Shown here piece after piece: positions 35,401 to 45,610 of a stretch of DNA of 64,000 nucleotides. The DNA is taken from contig NZ_CP070353.1 of assembly GCF_016919405.1 (NCBI RefSeq), forward strand, positions 2,914,501-2,978,500. The letters are read 5' to 3'. The first letter of the stretch is position 1. Every line of letters begins with the position of its first letter. The DNA is from Ensifer sp. PDNC004 (GTDB lineage Bacteria > Pseudomonadota > Alphaproteobacteria > Rhizobiales > Rhizobiaceae). The notes beneath the pieces were generated by a model. The model had not been told where the DNA came from and ran no database searches. It saw only the letters and a list, made by a program, of their open reading frames with translations. The position numbers and the translations under genes are program-made.

Positions 35401-37086
35401 ATGTTGTTTTCCGGCAGGCGAAGGCTTTCTTACCTGTATGTGCGTGAAGGCTGGCGCCGTGTGTCGCGTCGCCTGTCGATCGGGCGCGTCTCCACGCTGC
35501 GCTTCACCGGCTCCACCCCCAATCGTCTGATTGTTGCGCCGACGGATCTCAGGGCCGTCGATCCCTTTGTCGCGGAAGAGATTCTTGCCGGGCGTTTCCC
35601 GCTTGCCGGCCGCGTGCTCGACACGGAGGGCGAGTCGCCGTTCGAGATCGATCTGCCGTCGCGCGAATTTGCCGCCCGGCTGCATTCCTTCGGCTGGCTG
35701 CGACACCTGCGGGCGATCCGCGAGGACGCAGGCTTCGTCCGGCTACGGCAGATCGTCGACGACTGGATCGGCACCCATGGACGCGATCTCGGCGGCGTTG
35801 CCTGGGATGCGGATATCATGGCGCAGCGCATCATCGCCTGGCTTTCCCATTCGCCCGTCGTGCTGCGCAATGCCGAACATGGCTTCTACCGACGCTTCCT
35901 CAAGAGCCTGGCGCTGCAGGTACGCTATCTCCGGCATATCGCCGATACGGTGCGCGACGGCGAGCAGAGGCTTCGGGTGCGGCTTGCGCTTGCCATGGCG
36001 TCGGTTTCCATGCCGGCATCGCCCAGCGCCATCCGCAAGGCATCGCGCCACCTCGATCTCGAACTCGACCGGCAGATCCTGCCCGACGGCAGCCACTTCT
36101 CGCGCAGCCCGCGCGCCGGCCTCGAACTGCTGCTGGACCTGCTGCCGCTCCGCCAGACCTACGTCAATCTCGGCCATGACGTGCCGTCGCGCCTCATTCC
36201 CTGCATCGACCGGATGTACCCGGCCCTGCGCTTCTTCCGGCATCAAGGTGGTGAGTTGGCGCTGTTCAATGGCGCTACCTCGGTTCTGGCGCATGAACTG
36301 GCGTCGGTGCTGCGTTATGACGAGACGGCTGGCGAACCCTTCCGCTCGCTGCCCCACGCCCACTATGAACGTATGGCGATGGAAAACACCGTCGTGATCA
36401 TGGATACCGGCCGGCCGCTTTCGGTCGACCTGTCGCGTAGCGCCCATGCCGGTTGCCTATCCTTCGAAATGTCCTCGGGCAAGACGCGCTTCGTCGTCAA
36501 TTCCGGTGCGCCGAAGTTTGCCGGGGAGCGTTTCCGCCAGATGGCGCGGATGACGGCTGCCCATTCGACCGTGACGGTCAACGACACCTCGTCATCACGC
36601 TTCTCGCAGTCGCGCTTTCTCGGACCGATCATGACGTCGGGCGTCAGACAAGTGACTGCGGCTCGCAAGGACGAGGCGGGCGGGCTCGAGTCGGTGACGG
36701 CAAGCCATGACGGCTACCTTTCCGCCTTCGGCCTCGTTCACGAGCGTGGCATCGGTGTCCTGAACGGCGGCCGCATGATCCGCGGCCGCGACCGGCTGTC
36801 GCGCGCCGACGGCAGCGACCCTGAGGCAGGCGATACGGGGGTTGCCGTAGCACGATTCCACATTCACCCCGCGGTCGCCATTCGCCAGAACAGCGCGCGC
36901 GAGATCTTCCTGACGGCGCCCGACGGCGAGATCTGGCTGTTTGCTTGCCAAGACGGGGACCTTGCGGTCGAGGAGGATATCTTCTTTGCCGATCCCTCGG
37001 GTATCCGGGCCTCGCAGCAGCTGACGGTGACCTTTGCGATCGCGCAGCAGCCGGAGATCCAGTGGACGTTTTCACGCGCCAACTGA
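35401..37086 (+). CDS. Heparinase II/III family protein
   Basis: 561 residues. Alpha-toroid N-terminal domain followed by a beta-sandwich heparinase II/III domain (about residues 320-545, including GHYERMAM-like AHYERMAMENTVVIMDTG). The family degrades uronic-acid polysaccharides, but rhizobial members of this size have unknown substrates. No signal peptide is obvious; the N-terminus is basic. The ATG at 35401 is used instead of the TTG at 35398. A 213-nt gap separates it from rsmB; purH follows. Confidence 0.85.
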   Translation: MLFSGRRRLSYLYVREGWRRVSRRLSIGRVSTLRFTGSTPNRLIVAPTDLRAVDPFVAEEILAGRFPLAGRVLDTEGESPFEIDLPSREFAARLHSFGWLRHLRAIREDAGFVRLRQIVDDWIGTHGRDLGGVAWDADIMAQRIIAWLSHSPVVLRNAEHGFYRRFLKSLALQVRYLRHIADTVRDGEQRLRVRLALAMASVSMPASPSAIRKASRHLDLELDRQILPDGSHFSRSPRAGLELLLDLLPLRQTYVNLGHDVPSRLIPCIDRMYPALRFFRHQGGELALFNGATSVLAHELASVLRYDETAGEPFRSLPHAHYERMAMENTVVIMDTGRPLSVDLSRSAHAGCLSFEMSSGKTRFVVNSGAPKFAGERFRQMARMTAAHSTVTVNDTSSSRFSQSRFLGPIMTSGVRQVTAARKDEAGGLESVTASHDGYLSAFGLVHERGIGVLNGGRMIRGRDRLSRADGSDPEAGDTGVAVARFHIHPAVAIRQNSAREIFLTAPDGEIWLFACQDGDLAVEEDIFFADPSGIRASQQLTVTFAIAQQPEIQWTFSRAN

Positions 37087-37163
37087 GCCTTCCGTCTTGA
37101 GATCGGGTGCGCCCGAGAAAGCGCCTCAGGTTTTCCGGTCACGTTTCAGGAACGGTCGCATTC

Positions 37164-37194
37164 ATGAATTTGGATCGATCCGATCCAAATTCAT
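37164..37194. promoter_or_regulatory. 31-nt perfect inverted repeat between heparinase gene and purH
   Basis: 14-bp arms ATGAATTTGGATCG / CGATCCAAATTCAT around a 3-nt spacer. No T tract follows in either direction. It lies 110 nt before purH and could be an operator or a hairpin for the heparinase transcript. No purine riboswitch features are visible. Confidence 0.5.
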
Positions 37195-37303
37195 CGCGAT
37201 CTTCAGGCCGCGCGAGGTTCCTTCGCCCGGCAAGCTATGCTAACGGGCAGCCATCTCAACCGCCGGAGCTTCCTCCCGGGGCGTCCGGCGCCGCCAAAGG
37301 AGC

Positions 37304-38920
37304 ATGGTTGTGGCTGTCGCCTCCAAGAAAATCCCCGCCCCGAACGAGGTTACGGTCCGCACCGCCCTCCTCTCCGTCTCCGACAAGACGGGTGTCGTCG
37401 AGCTCGCGCGCGCTCTTAACGAGAAGGGCATCCGGCTCGTTTCGACGGGCGGCACGCACAAGGCGCTCTCCGAGGCCGGCCTGCCGGTGAGCGACGTTTC
37501 CGAGCTGACCGGTTTCCCCGAGGTCATGGACGGCCGCGTGAAGACGCTGCATCCGGGCGTTCACGGCGGCCTCCTGGCGATCCGCGACGATTCGGATCAC
37601 GTTGCCGCCATGTCGACGCACGGCATCACCGCCATCGATCTTGCGATTATCAACCTCTATCCCTTCGAGGAAGTCCGGGCCAAGGGCGGCGACTACCCGA
37701 CAACCGTCGAAAACATCGATATCGGCGGTCCGGCCATGATCCGCGCTTCGGCCAAGAACCATGCCTATGTGACGATCGTCACCGATCCGGCCGACTATCC
37801 GGTGCTGCTCGAAGAGCTTGCCTCCGGCAAGACGACCTACGCCTTCCGCCAGAAGATGGCCGCCAAGGCCTATGCCCGCACCGCGGCTTACGACGCCGCC
37901 ATTTCCAACTGGTTTGCCGAAGCGCTCGACACACCGATGCCGCGCCACCGGGTGATCGGCGGCGTCTTGAAGGAAGAGATGCGCTACGGCGAGAACCCGC
38001 ACCAGAAGGCGGGCTTCTATCTGACCGGCGAGAACCGCCCGGGTGTCGCTACCGCGACGCTGCTGCAGGGCAAGCAGCTCTCTTACAACAACATCAACGA
38101 CACGGATGCGGCCTTCGAGCTGGTGGCCGAGTTCCTGCCCGAGAAGGCACCGGCTGTCGCCATCATTAAGCACGCCAACCCTTGCGGCGTCGCGACTGCT
38201 CCGACGCTCGCCGAAGCCTATCGCCGGGCGCTTGCCTGCGATTCCACCTCGGCCTTCGGCGGCATCATCGCGCTCAATCAGGAACTCGACGCGGAGACGG
38301 CCGAAGAGATCGTCAAGCTCTTCACCGAAGTGATCATCGCGCCTGCTGTCAGCGACGCGGCCAAGGCCGTGATTGCCCGCAAGCCGAACCTGCGTCTGCT
38401 TGCGACCGGTGGCCTGCCGGATCCGCGCATTCCGGGTCTTGCCGCAAAGACCGTCTCGGGCGGTCTGCTCGTGCAGACGCGCGACAACGGCATGGTCGAG
38501 GATCTCGAACTCAAGGTCGTCACCAAGCGCGCGCCGACGCCCCAGGAACTCGAAGACATGAAGTTCGCCTTCAAGGTGGCCAAGCACGTGAAGTCGAATG
38601 CGATCGTTTATGCCAAGGACGGCCAGACGGCCGGCATCGGCGCCGGCCAGATGAGCCGTGTCGATTCCGCCCGCATCGCCGCGATCAAGGCCGAAGAAGC
38701 CGCAAAGGCGCTGGGCCTTGCAACGCCGCTCACGAAGGGTTCGGCTGTCGCCTCCGAAGCCTTCCTGCCGTTTGCCGACGGTCTGCTCTCGGCGATCGCC
38801 GCGGGTGCTACGGCCGTCATCCAGCCGGGCGGCTCCATGCGTGACGAAGAGGTGATTGCGGCTGCGAACGAGCATGGCGTCGCCATGGTCTTCACCGGCA
38901 TGCGCCACTTCCGCCACTAA
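37304..38920 (+). CDS. purH: Bifunctional AICAR transformylase/IMP cyclohydrolase
   Basis: 538 residues. Performs the last two steps of IMP synthesis. The N-terminal MGS-like IMP cyclohydrolase domain ([17 protein letters not shown]) covers about residues 15-150; the C-terminal AICAR formyltransferase contains [10 protein letters not shown] and [14 protein letters not shown] [10 protein letters not shown], with the GMRHFRH end. Full length, with its own terminator. Confidence 0.97.
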   Translation: MVVAVASKKIPAPNEVTVRTALLSVSDKTGVVELARALNEKGIRLVSTGGTHKALSEAGLPVSDVSELTGFPEVMDGRVKTLHPGVHGGLLAIRDDSDHVAAMSTHGITAIDLAIINLYPFEEVRAKGGDYPTTVENIDIGGPAMIRASAKNHAYVTIVTDPADYPVLLEELASGKTTYAFRQKMAAKAYARTAAYDAAISNWFAEALDTPMPRHRVIGGVLKEEMRYGENPHQKAGFYLTGENRPGVATATLLQGKQLSYNNINDTDAAFELVAEFLPEKAPAVAIIKHANPCGVATAPTLAEAYRRALACDSTSAFGGIIALNQELDAETAEEIVKLFTEVIIAPAVSDAAKAVIARKPNLRLLATGGLPDPRIPGLAAKTVSGGLLVQTRDNGMVEDLELKVVTKRAPTPQELEDMKFAFKVAKHVKSNAIVYAKDGQTAGIGAGQMSRVDSARIAAIKAEEAAKALGLATPLTKGSAVASEAFLPFADGLLSAIAAGATAVIQPGGSMRDEEVIAAANEHGVAMVFTGMRHFRH

Positions 38921-38976
38921 GATCGTCGGGGCGGGCGCTGGGCGTCTGTCCGGAATTGGCCGCTAAGGCCCAACAG

Positions 38977-40404
38977 TCAGAAGCCGTCGCTTCCCCAGGA
39001 CGCGGCGGCTTTTTTGCGACCGTCATCGGCCGGATAGGGCGTGCGCAGAAGGATCAGCAGGCCGATCACCAGAAAAGCAATCAGCGCCATCATGCCGATC
39101 CGTGCCGAGCCGGTGGCAAGCGTGATCGTGGCAACGGTTGCGGGGGCGAGGAACGAGGTGGCCCGGCCGGACAGCGCATAGAGGCCGAAGTAGCGACCGG
39201 CCTCGTCGAGGCTGACGCTGCGGGCGAGGTAGGAGCGCGACGAGGCCTGAACGGGGCCGAAGGCGACACCGACGAGCAGGCCGTAGAGAATGTAAGCCTT
39301 TTCGGCGGCCGTGCCGAACAGGCCGCCGGTATCTTCCATCGACAGCGGCAGCAGCCCAAAGAGCGTGAAGCCGGGGCCCGTCGAGACGATGCCGATCGTG
39401 GCAATCGTCAGGCAGATCAGGCTGGCGGTGACGATCACCTTGGAGCCAAGGTGCGCATCCAGCCAGCTGGCGCAGAGGCAGCCGCCGATCGCGACGACGT
39501 TGAGAATGATGCCGTAGACGCCGAGCTCCAGGGTCTGCCAGGCGAACATCGCGGCCGCGAAGGTGCCGCCGAGCGCCAGCAGACCATTGACGCCGTCCTG
39601 GAAGACCATGCGCGCGATCAGGAAGCGCAGGATCCCACGCCTTTCTCGAAGCTCGACGAGCGTGCCCTTGAGCTCCCTGAGGCCAGTGACGGTTGCCTTA
39701 CCGAGCGACATCGCCGCCTTGGTGGCATCGGGCGTGAACAGGAACATCGGCAGGATAAAGACGAGGTACCAGACGGCGGAGATCGGGCCGGTGATGCGCG
39801 CATCCTCGCCCTCAGCCGGATCGAGGCCGAACAATGGGTCGATGCCAAGGGCCGTCTTGCCGCTCTCTGGACTTCCGGCAAGCAGCGCCACCACGGCGAT
39901 CAGCACGATCATGCCGCCGAGATAGCCGAGCCCCCAGGCGATGTTGGAAATGCGCCCCACGTCCTTCTCCGCCACCAGCCGGGGCATCATCGAATCGTTG
40001 AAGACGATCGAGAATTCGGCTGCAACCGTCGCAAGGATCATGAAGATCGCCGGATAGAGAATCGGCGAGCCGGGGGCCGCGAACCAGAGCATAGCCAGCG
40101 ATCCGATCTTGATGACGGCGAAGAAGGCGATCCAGGGCTTGCGCGGCCCGGTGGCGTCGGCGATCGAGCCAAGCACCGGCGAAAGCACCGCGATGACGAT
40201 GCCCGAAACGGTGAGTGTGTAGCCCCACATCGCCTGGCCGACCGCATGGTCCTCCGTCAGCCGCGATACGAAATAGGGGCCGAAGATGAAGGTGGTGATG
40301 ACGGTGAAGAAGGGCTGCGCCGCCCAATCGAACAGCATCCAGCCGGCAATGCCCGCACGGGACGTGCGTGGCTGGTCTTCAGTCCTCTCGGCCGAAATCT
40401 GCAA
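38977..40404 (-). CDS. MFS transporter (UMF1/Atg22-like)
   Basis: 475 residues with about 12 transmembrane helices. GWMLFDWAAQPFFTVITTFIFGPYF near the N-terminus (shown in part by MLFDWAAQPF) is the UMF1 signature, related to yeast Atg22 vacuolar amino acid efflux proteins. Substrate unknown. I choose the TTG at 40404 because GGAGGGGA lies a few bases upstream; an ATG at 40338 would cut the cytoplasmic lead. The C-terminus overlaps the purH terminator. Confidence 0.82.
   Translation of the reverse strand: MQISAERTEDQPRTSRAGIAGWMLFDWAAQPFFTVITTFIFGPYFVSRLTEDHAVGQAMWGYTLTVSGIVIAVLSPVLGSIADATGPRKPWIAFFAVIKIGSLAMLWFAAPGSPILYPAIFMILATVAAEFSIVFNDSMMPRLVAEKDVGRISNIAWGLGYLGGMIVLIAVVALLAGSPESGKTALGIDPLFGLDPAEGEDARITGPISAVWYLVFILPMFLFTPDATKAAMSLGKATVTGLRELKGTLVELRERRGILRFLIARMVFQDGVNGLLALGGTFAAAMFAWQTLELGVYGIILNVVAIGGCLCASWLDAHLGSKVIVTASLICLTIATIGIVSTGPGFTLFGLLPLSMEDTGGLFGTAAEKAYILYGLLVGVAFGPVQASSRSYLARSVSLDEAGRYFGLYALSGRATSFLAPATVATITLATGSARIGMMALIAFLVIGLLILLRTPYPADDGRKKAAASWGSDGF
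38981..39015 (+). terminator. purH terminator embedded in the end of the MFS gene
   Basis: A 10-bp stem (38981-38990 with 39002-39011, one G-U) followed by TTTTTT. It overlaps the last codons of the convergent permease gene. Confidence 0.75.
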
Positions 40405-40422
40405 AGTCCCCTCCCGAAACGA

Positions 40423-40456
40423 CTGCGCCGCGCGTCCCCTCGAACGCGCGGCGCAG
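40423..40456 (-). terminator. Strong hairpin between gdh and the MFS gene
   Basis: A 13-bp perfect stem (40423-40435 with 40444-40456), 8-nt loop, with TCGTTT following on the minus strand. It would end the glutamate dehydrogenase transcript. A smaller 8-bp hairpin at 40498-40522 lies nearer the stop codon. Confidence 0.65.
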
Positions 40457-40531
40457 CCTATCTTCAATTGAACCGATTCCAAAAGGTCTGGAACCGGATG
40501 CGGGCGAAAAAACTGCCCGCATTTTTGTCCG

Positions 40532-43500
40532 TTACTTCGCCCTGCCGCGTGCCAGGTCGTTGAGCAGACCGGCAGCGACGGTGATCTTGGCAAGCGTGGT
40601 TTCACCCTTCTCGGTCAGAAGGCGCAGCTGGCCGGTCGCCTGGGCGACGCGAACGCGTTCGTTCTCTTCCCAGGCGGCAACCGGATTGCGCTCCTTCTTC
40701 TGCTCGCGCAGGGCCGCCGCGGTGATATCGCGCCGGGCAGCGGCGATATCGGAGACGGCGCGAGACAGTGCCATGGCCTCGAACTGCTCGGTTGCCGGAA
40801 CCCGATCGGATGCCGCCAGCAGGCGGTTGATGCGCAGCGTGTCGGTGATGGCGAAGTAGCCCTGCGCCGTGCGGCTCAGCGTCTCGCCGGTTTCAGCGGC
40901 GATCTGCATGATCTCGGGCACCAGCGTCATCAGCGCCAGTTCCGAGATTTCCTCGGCGAGCTTGGCGGGGACGCCGCCCTCGACGAAGGCTGCGGTCTTC
41001 AACCGAGCTTCTTCGGCGCTTTCGCCGGAGACTGCAGTGCGCATGGTCGCGCGCAGCTTCTGCAGGCCATCGCCGAGGCGTGACACGGCCTCGGAGACCG
41101 AGCCGGTCGCCGCATGGGTGCGCAGCGTCCGCTCGGTGACGAGCGTGAAGATGCGGCCCACTTCCTGGTAGAGGATGTTCTGCAGGCCGCCGCCGATCTT
41201 GTTGTCGAGCGCGTCGATCTCGTCATAGATCCGCGGCAGGTCGAAGCCGTCGAGCGCCAGCACGGCCGCCTTGACGACGTCGGCCGAGAGGAAACCGGTG
41301 GCGTCCGTCAGGGTCGAAACGAAGGCCGGACCACCGCGGTTGATGACCTCGTTGGCGAGGATCGTCGCGATGATTTCCCGGCGCAGGCGGTGGCCGTGGA
41401 TGTCGCCGGCATAGGCCTTGCGCATCTTGCCCGGGAAATAGCGCTCGAGCGTTGCCGTGAAGTACGGATCGTCGGGCAGCTCGCTTGCAATCAGCTCATC
41501 GAAGAGAACGAGCTTGGAATAGGAGAGCAGCACCCCGATTTCCGGGCGGGTCAAAGGCTTGCCCGCCTGGTAACGCTCGGTCATCGCCTGGTCGGTCGGC
41601 AGCGTCTCGACCTTGCGGTTGAGATGGCCGTCGGCCTCGAGGCGAGTCATGAGCCGGCCCAGTGTCGTGCGGTTGCCAAGCCCCTGCATGGCGGTCAGCG
41701 AGATCGCCAGCGACTGCTCGTAGTTGTTGCGCAGCACCAGGTGGCCCACTTCCTCGGTCATCGAGGCGAGCAGCGTGTTGCGCTTCGGACGGGTCAGGCG
41801 ACCGTCGCGCATGGCGGAGGCAAGCGCGATCTTGATGTTGACCTCGACGTCGGACGAGTTGACGCCCGCCGAGTTGTCGATGGCATCCGAGTTGCAGCGG
41901 CCGCCGTTGAGGCCGAAGCCGATGCGACCCTTCTGGGTAACGCCGAGGTTGGCGCCCTCGCCGATAACACGGGCGCGGACCTCTTCGGCTGCCACGCGAA
42001 TGGCGTCGTTGGCGCGGTCGCCGACTTCGGCGTCCGTTTCGTTGCTGCCGCGCACATAGGTGCCGATGCCGCCGAACCAGAGCAGGTCGACCTGGCTCTT
42101 CAGGATCGCGTTCATGATCTCGAAGGGCGTTGCCTTGTGCTTGTCGAGGCCGATGGCGGCCATCGCCTCAGGCGTCAGCGTCACCGACTTTTCGGCACGC
42201 GAGATGATCATCGCGCCGTCCGAAAGCGTCTTGCGGTCATAGTCCTGCCAGCTCGAACGCGGCAGGTCGAACATGCGCTTGCGCTCGGCAAAGGAGGCAT
42301 CGATATCCGGCGACGGATCGATGAAGATGTCGCGGTGATCGAAGGCGGCGATCAGGCGGATCTTTTCGGAGAGCAGCATGCCGTTGCCGAAGACGTCGCC
42401 CGACATGTCGCCGACGCCGGCAACGGTGAAGGGCGTCGTCTGGATATCGATGTCCATCTCGCGGAAGTGTCGCTTGACGGTTTCCCAGGCGCCGCGGGCG
42501 GTGATGCCCATCTTCTTGTGGTCGTAACCGGCCGAACCGCCCGATGCGAAGGCGTCGTCGAGCCAGAAGCCTGCTTCCTGCGCCAGGCCGTTGGCCGTGT
42601 CGGAGAAGGTCGCAGTGCCCTTGTCGGCGGCCACGACGAAGTAGGGATCGTCGCCGTCATGGCGTTGCGTGTCGGCCGGCGGTACGACGTCCTGGCCGAC
42701 GATGTTGTCGGTGACCGACAGAAGCGTGCGGATGAAGGTCTTGTAGGCTTCGGTACCGGCCTTGAAGACCTCGTCGCGGGTGCCGCCCACCGGAAGCAGC
42801 TTCGGATAGAAGCCGCCCTTGGCGCCAACGGGCACGATAACGGCGTTCTTCACCTGCTGCGCCTTGACGAGGCCGAGCACTTCCGTGCGGTAGTCCTGGG
42901 CGCGGTCCGACCAGCGAAGGCCGCCGCGGGCGACCTTGCCGAAGCGCAGGTGCACGCCCTCGACCTCGGTGCCGTAGACGAAGATTTCGCGGAACGGATG
43001 CGGTTCCGGTAGGCCGTCGAGCTGCTTCGGGTCCAGCTTGAAGGCGAGGACCGCGCGCGGCTTGCCGTCGGCGTCATGCTGGAAGTAGTTGGTCCGGAGC
43101 GTTGCTTCGATCGCGTTGACGTAGCGTCGCAGAATCCGGTCCTCGTCGAGGCTCGGAACGGCCGAGAGCGCGTCCTCGATCGCCGACAGCAGCGCGTTGC
43201 ACTTCTTGGCGCGCGGCTTTTCCTCGAGCTTCGGATCCATGCGGGTCACGAACAGCTTGAAGATGTCGGCGGCAATCGCCGGATACTTGTTCAGCGTGTC
43301 GGCGATATAGCCCTGCGAGTAGGTGATGCCGGCCTGGCGCAGATAGCGGGCATAGGCGCGCAACACCGTCACCTCACGGGCGTTGAGGCCCGCAAGCAGG
43401 ACCAGCCGGTTGAAGTTGTCGTCCTCGGTCGTGCCGTTCCAGGCGGCCAGGAACGCTTCTTCGAGCGCCGGTCCGGATTTTTCAAGGTTCAGCGCGTGGC

Positions 43501-45325
43501 CGTCACGGTGGATGAGCTCCATGTCGTGGAGCACGACCTTGCGCTTCTCTTCGCCGTGGGCGTTGACGCCGATGTCGTAGGTCTGTTCGCTGATCACTCG
43601 GAAGCCGAGGTTTTCAAGCAAGGGCACGCGGCGCGACAGCGACACGGGTTCGCTGGCGTGGAAGATCTTGAGCTCGGCGGTATCGGGCCGCGAAACGGTA
43701 CGGGGATAGTGATAGAACTCGATCCGGATCGGATCCGGGCCCTTGCAGGCGGCGATATCTGCCAGATCGGCATAGGCTTCAGCCGGCGTGAAGAACGACT
43801 GGTAGGCGTTGTCGACATCGAGTTCGATGCCGTCCTTGCGGGCAAGCAGGTCGAACCGGTCGATCCAGCGGGTGACGATGCCGCGAACCGCCTCTTCGAG
43901 CTTTGCCTGCGGAATGCGCGGCGTCTTGCCGGCGGAGCGGCCGATAATGAAGTGGACGCGGGCAAGGCCGCCTTCCGGGAAAGCCGGGTAGTAGGCGGAG
44001 ACGCGACCGTCATAGACCGTCTTCAAATAGTCGCCGATCTTCTCGCGAACATCCGAATCGTACTGCTCGCGCGGCACGAAGACGATGACCGAGACGAAGC
44101 GGTCGAAATGGTCGATACGCGGCAACACGCGGATGCGCGGCCGATCGCCGAGCTCGTTGATTTGTTCGCAGAAGGCGGCAAGCAGGCCGACATCGATCTG
44201 GAACAGGTCGTCGCGCGGATAGGATTCCAGCGTGTTGGCCAGCATCTTGCCGGAATGGCTTTGCGGATCATAACCGAAGTGATCGACGATCTTTTCGATC
44301 TTGTGGCGCAGAAGCGGAATTTCAGCCGCCTGGCGGGTGTAGGCCGAGGAGGTGAACAGGCCGACGATGCGCAACTCGCCAGCGACGTTGCCATCGGCGT
44401 CGAAGCGCTTGACGCCGATGTAGTCCATGTAGGCGCGGCGATGCACGACCGACTTGACGTTGGCCTTGGTGACGATCAGGAAATCGGGGCCATCGAGGAA
44501 GGCGAGAATTTCAGGTGTGGTCAGCACCGCGTCCTTGCCCTGGCGCAGAACGCGCACATCCGGGTTGGAGAGGATGCCGAGGCCCCTGCCCTTGCCGCGT
44601 TCGACGGCTGCCTTCTCGCCCTTGCCCGAGTAGGTGTATTCGCGCATGCCGAGGAAGGTGAAGTTGTTGTCTCGCAGCCAGCGAAGGAAGGCGAGCGCCT
44701 CGTCGCGGTCGCTCTTCTTGCGCGTCGCGTTGTAGGTTTCGAGTTCCGACATGGCCTGATCGAGCAAGGTCGTCATCGCCGGCCAGTCGTGCACGGTCTG
44801 GTGGACCTGCTCCAGCACGTCGCGGATGCGGTTGCTGAGCTGCTCCGCCTCGACGGGCGCAAGCTTGGTCAGGTGGATCTGGATATGGCTGACGCGGTGC
44901 GACGGATCGCTTTCCTCTTCCGGATCGAAGAGCTTTGCCGGCTTGCCCGGTTCCTTGACCAGGATGGGATGGATCGCGAGGTGAATGTCACGGTGGGTGC
45001 TGGTGATTTCCCCCATGACCGAGTCATAGAGGAACGGCATGTTGCGTTCGGTTACGGCGATGACCGATACCTCGGTACCACCCGGCACGATGCCGGCGAC
45101 GGCTTCGACCGAAACCTGCGGCTTGCCGCCATCCCAGCGGGCGAGTTCACGAGCCGCATGGGCTGCGGTCAGCGCCAGCATGTCCGCCGAATAGAGATCG
45201 AGGTCATCGTTGCTGGCTCCACCGAAGAGGATCTCCGGCGCCAGCGCCTCGACGCCCAGTTTGATGGCGGCCGCCTTCGCTGCGTCGATGTGTCTGTCCC
45301 GCTTCGGATTGTATTTCACGCCCAT
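40532..45325 (-). CDS. gdhB: NAD-specific glutamate dehydrogenase, large (180 kDa) class
   Basis: 1597 residues. Oxidative deamination of glutamate to 2-oxoglutarate with NAD. The long N-terminal ACT-rich regulatory half is followed by the catalytic core with KGGFYPK, and the NAD-binding region with GGIGTYVRG and EGANLGVTQ. The C-terminal helical region completes the L-GDH class known from Streptomyces, Caulobacter and rhizobia. GGGAGAG a few bases upstream favours ATG 45325 over 45343. The symbol is by analogy. Confidence 0.94.
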   Translation of the reverse strand: MGVKYNPKRDRHIDAAKAAAIKLGVEALAPEILFGGASNDDLDLYSADMLALTAAHAARELARWDGGKPQVSVEAVAGIVPGGTEVSVIAVTERNMPFLYDSVMGEITSTHRDIHLAIHPILVKEPGKPAKLFDPEEESDPSHRVSHIQIHLTKLAPVEAEQLSNRIRDVLEQVHQTVHDWPAMTTLLDQAMSELETYNATRKKSDRDEALAFLRWLRDNNFTFLGMREYTYSGKGEKAAVERGKGRGLGILSNPDVRVLRQGKDAVLTTPEILAFLDGPDFLIVTKANVKSVVHRRAYMDYIGVKRFDADGNVAGELRIVGLFTSSAYTRQAAEIPLLRHKIEKIVDHFGYDPQSHSGKMLANTLESYPRDDLFQIDVGLLAAFCEQINELGDRPRIRVLPRIDHFDRFVSVIVFVPREQYDSDVREKIGDYLKTVYDGRVSAYYPAFPEGGLARVHFIIGRSAGKTPRIPQAKLEEAVRGIVTRWIDRFDLLARKDGIELDVDNAYQSFFTPAEAYADLADIAACKGPDPIRIEFYHYPRTVSRPDTAELKIFHASEPVSLSRRVPLLENLGFRVISEQTYDIGVNAHGEEKRKVVLHDMELIHRDGHALNLEKSGPALEEAFLAAWNGTTEDDNFNRLVLLAGLNAREVTVLRAYARYLRQAGITYSQGYIADTLNKYPAIAADIFKLFVTRMDPKLEEKPRAKKCNALLSAIEDALSAVPSLDEDRILRRYVNAIEATLRTNYFQHDADGKPRAVLAFKLDPKQLDGLPEPHPFREIFVYGTEVEGVHLRFGKVARGGLRWSDRAQDYRTEVLGLVKAQQVKNAVIVPVGAKGGFYPKLLPVGGTRDEVFKAGTEAYKTFIRTLLSVTDNIVGQDVVPPADTQRHDGDDPYFVVAADKGTATFSDTANGLAQEAGFWLDDAFASGGSAGYDHKKMGITARGAWETVKRHFREMDIDIQTTPFTVAGVGDMSGDVFGNGMLLSEKIRLIAAFDHRDIFIDPSPDIDASFAERKRMFDLPRSSWQDYDRKTLSDGAMIISRAEKSVTLTPEAMAAIGLDKHKATPFEIMNAILKSQVDLLWFGGIGTYVRGSNETDAEVGDRANDAIRVAAEEVRARVIGEGANLGVTQKGRIGFGLNGGRCNSDAIDNSAGVNSSDVEVNIKIALASAMRDGRLTRPKRNTLLASMTEEVGHLVLRNNYEQSLAISLTAMQGLGNRTTLGRLMTRLEADGHLNRKVETLPTDQAMTERYQAGKPLTRPEIGVLLSYSKLVLFDELIASELPDDPYFTATLERYFPGKMRKAYAGDIHGHRLRREIIATILANEVINRGGPAFVSTLTDATGFLSADVVKAAVLALDGFDLPRIYDEIDALDNKIGGGLQNILYQEVGRIFTLVTERTLRTHAATGSVSEAVSRLGDGLQKLRATMRTAVSGESAEEARLKTAAFVEGGVPAKLAEEISELALMTLVPEIMQIAAETGETLSRTAQGYFAITDTLRINRLLAASDRVPATEQFEAMALSRAVSDIAAARRDITAAALREQKKERNPVAAWEENERVRVAQATGQLRLLTEKGETTLAKITVAAGLLNDLARGRAK

Positions 45326-45426
45326 GAAGTCTCTCCCATTCATGATAGGCCAAACCCTATCAGAACCATGGCTAATGGCGACCGCTTTTTACGCTGATTT
45401 CGGCAAAATCGAGCCCAAAATCGGAG

Positions 45427-45442
45427 AATTTCACGTGAAAAC
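45427..45442. other. parS-like site 7 (upstream of gdh)
   Basis: AATTTCACGTGAAAAC. The central 12-mer TTTCACGTGAAA is perfect, but the outer bases differ from consensus, so it is the weakest of the set. Confidence 0.5.
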
Positions 45443-45610
45443 AGCTTAAATCCATTTAAATCGAAGGTAATTTCGCGAAAATTGCTCGAAAATCGAAGAA
45501 AAAGCACGAAAACGCCAGAGGCTTCTCCGGAGCCTATCTGCCATCGGCTGTTGACAGGGCGGTGACAGTCGGGTGAACAGAGTTTCGAGATCGTAGGATT
45601 GGACTGGTCG

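Noticed and set aside
40467..40482. TTGAACCGATTCCAA as a fourth LacI operator
   Set aside because: Half-sites do not match the GGAAC/GTTCC pattern and it lies between a terminator and gdh.
43076..45397. 773-codon open frame opposite NAD-glutamate dehydrogenase
   Set aside because: Antisense shadow; no domain and no start signal.
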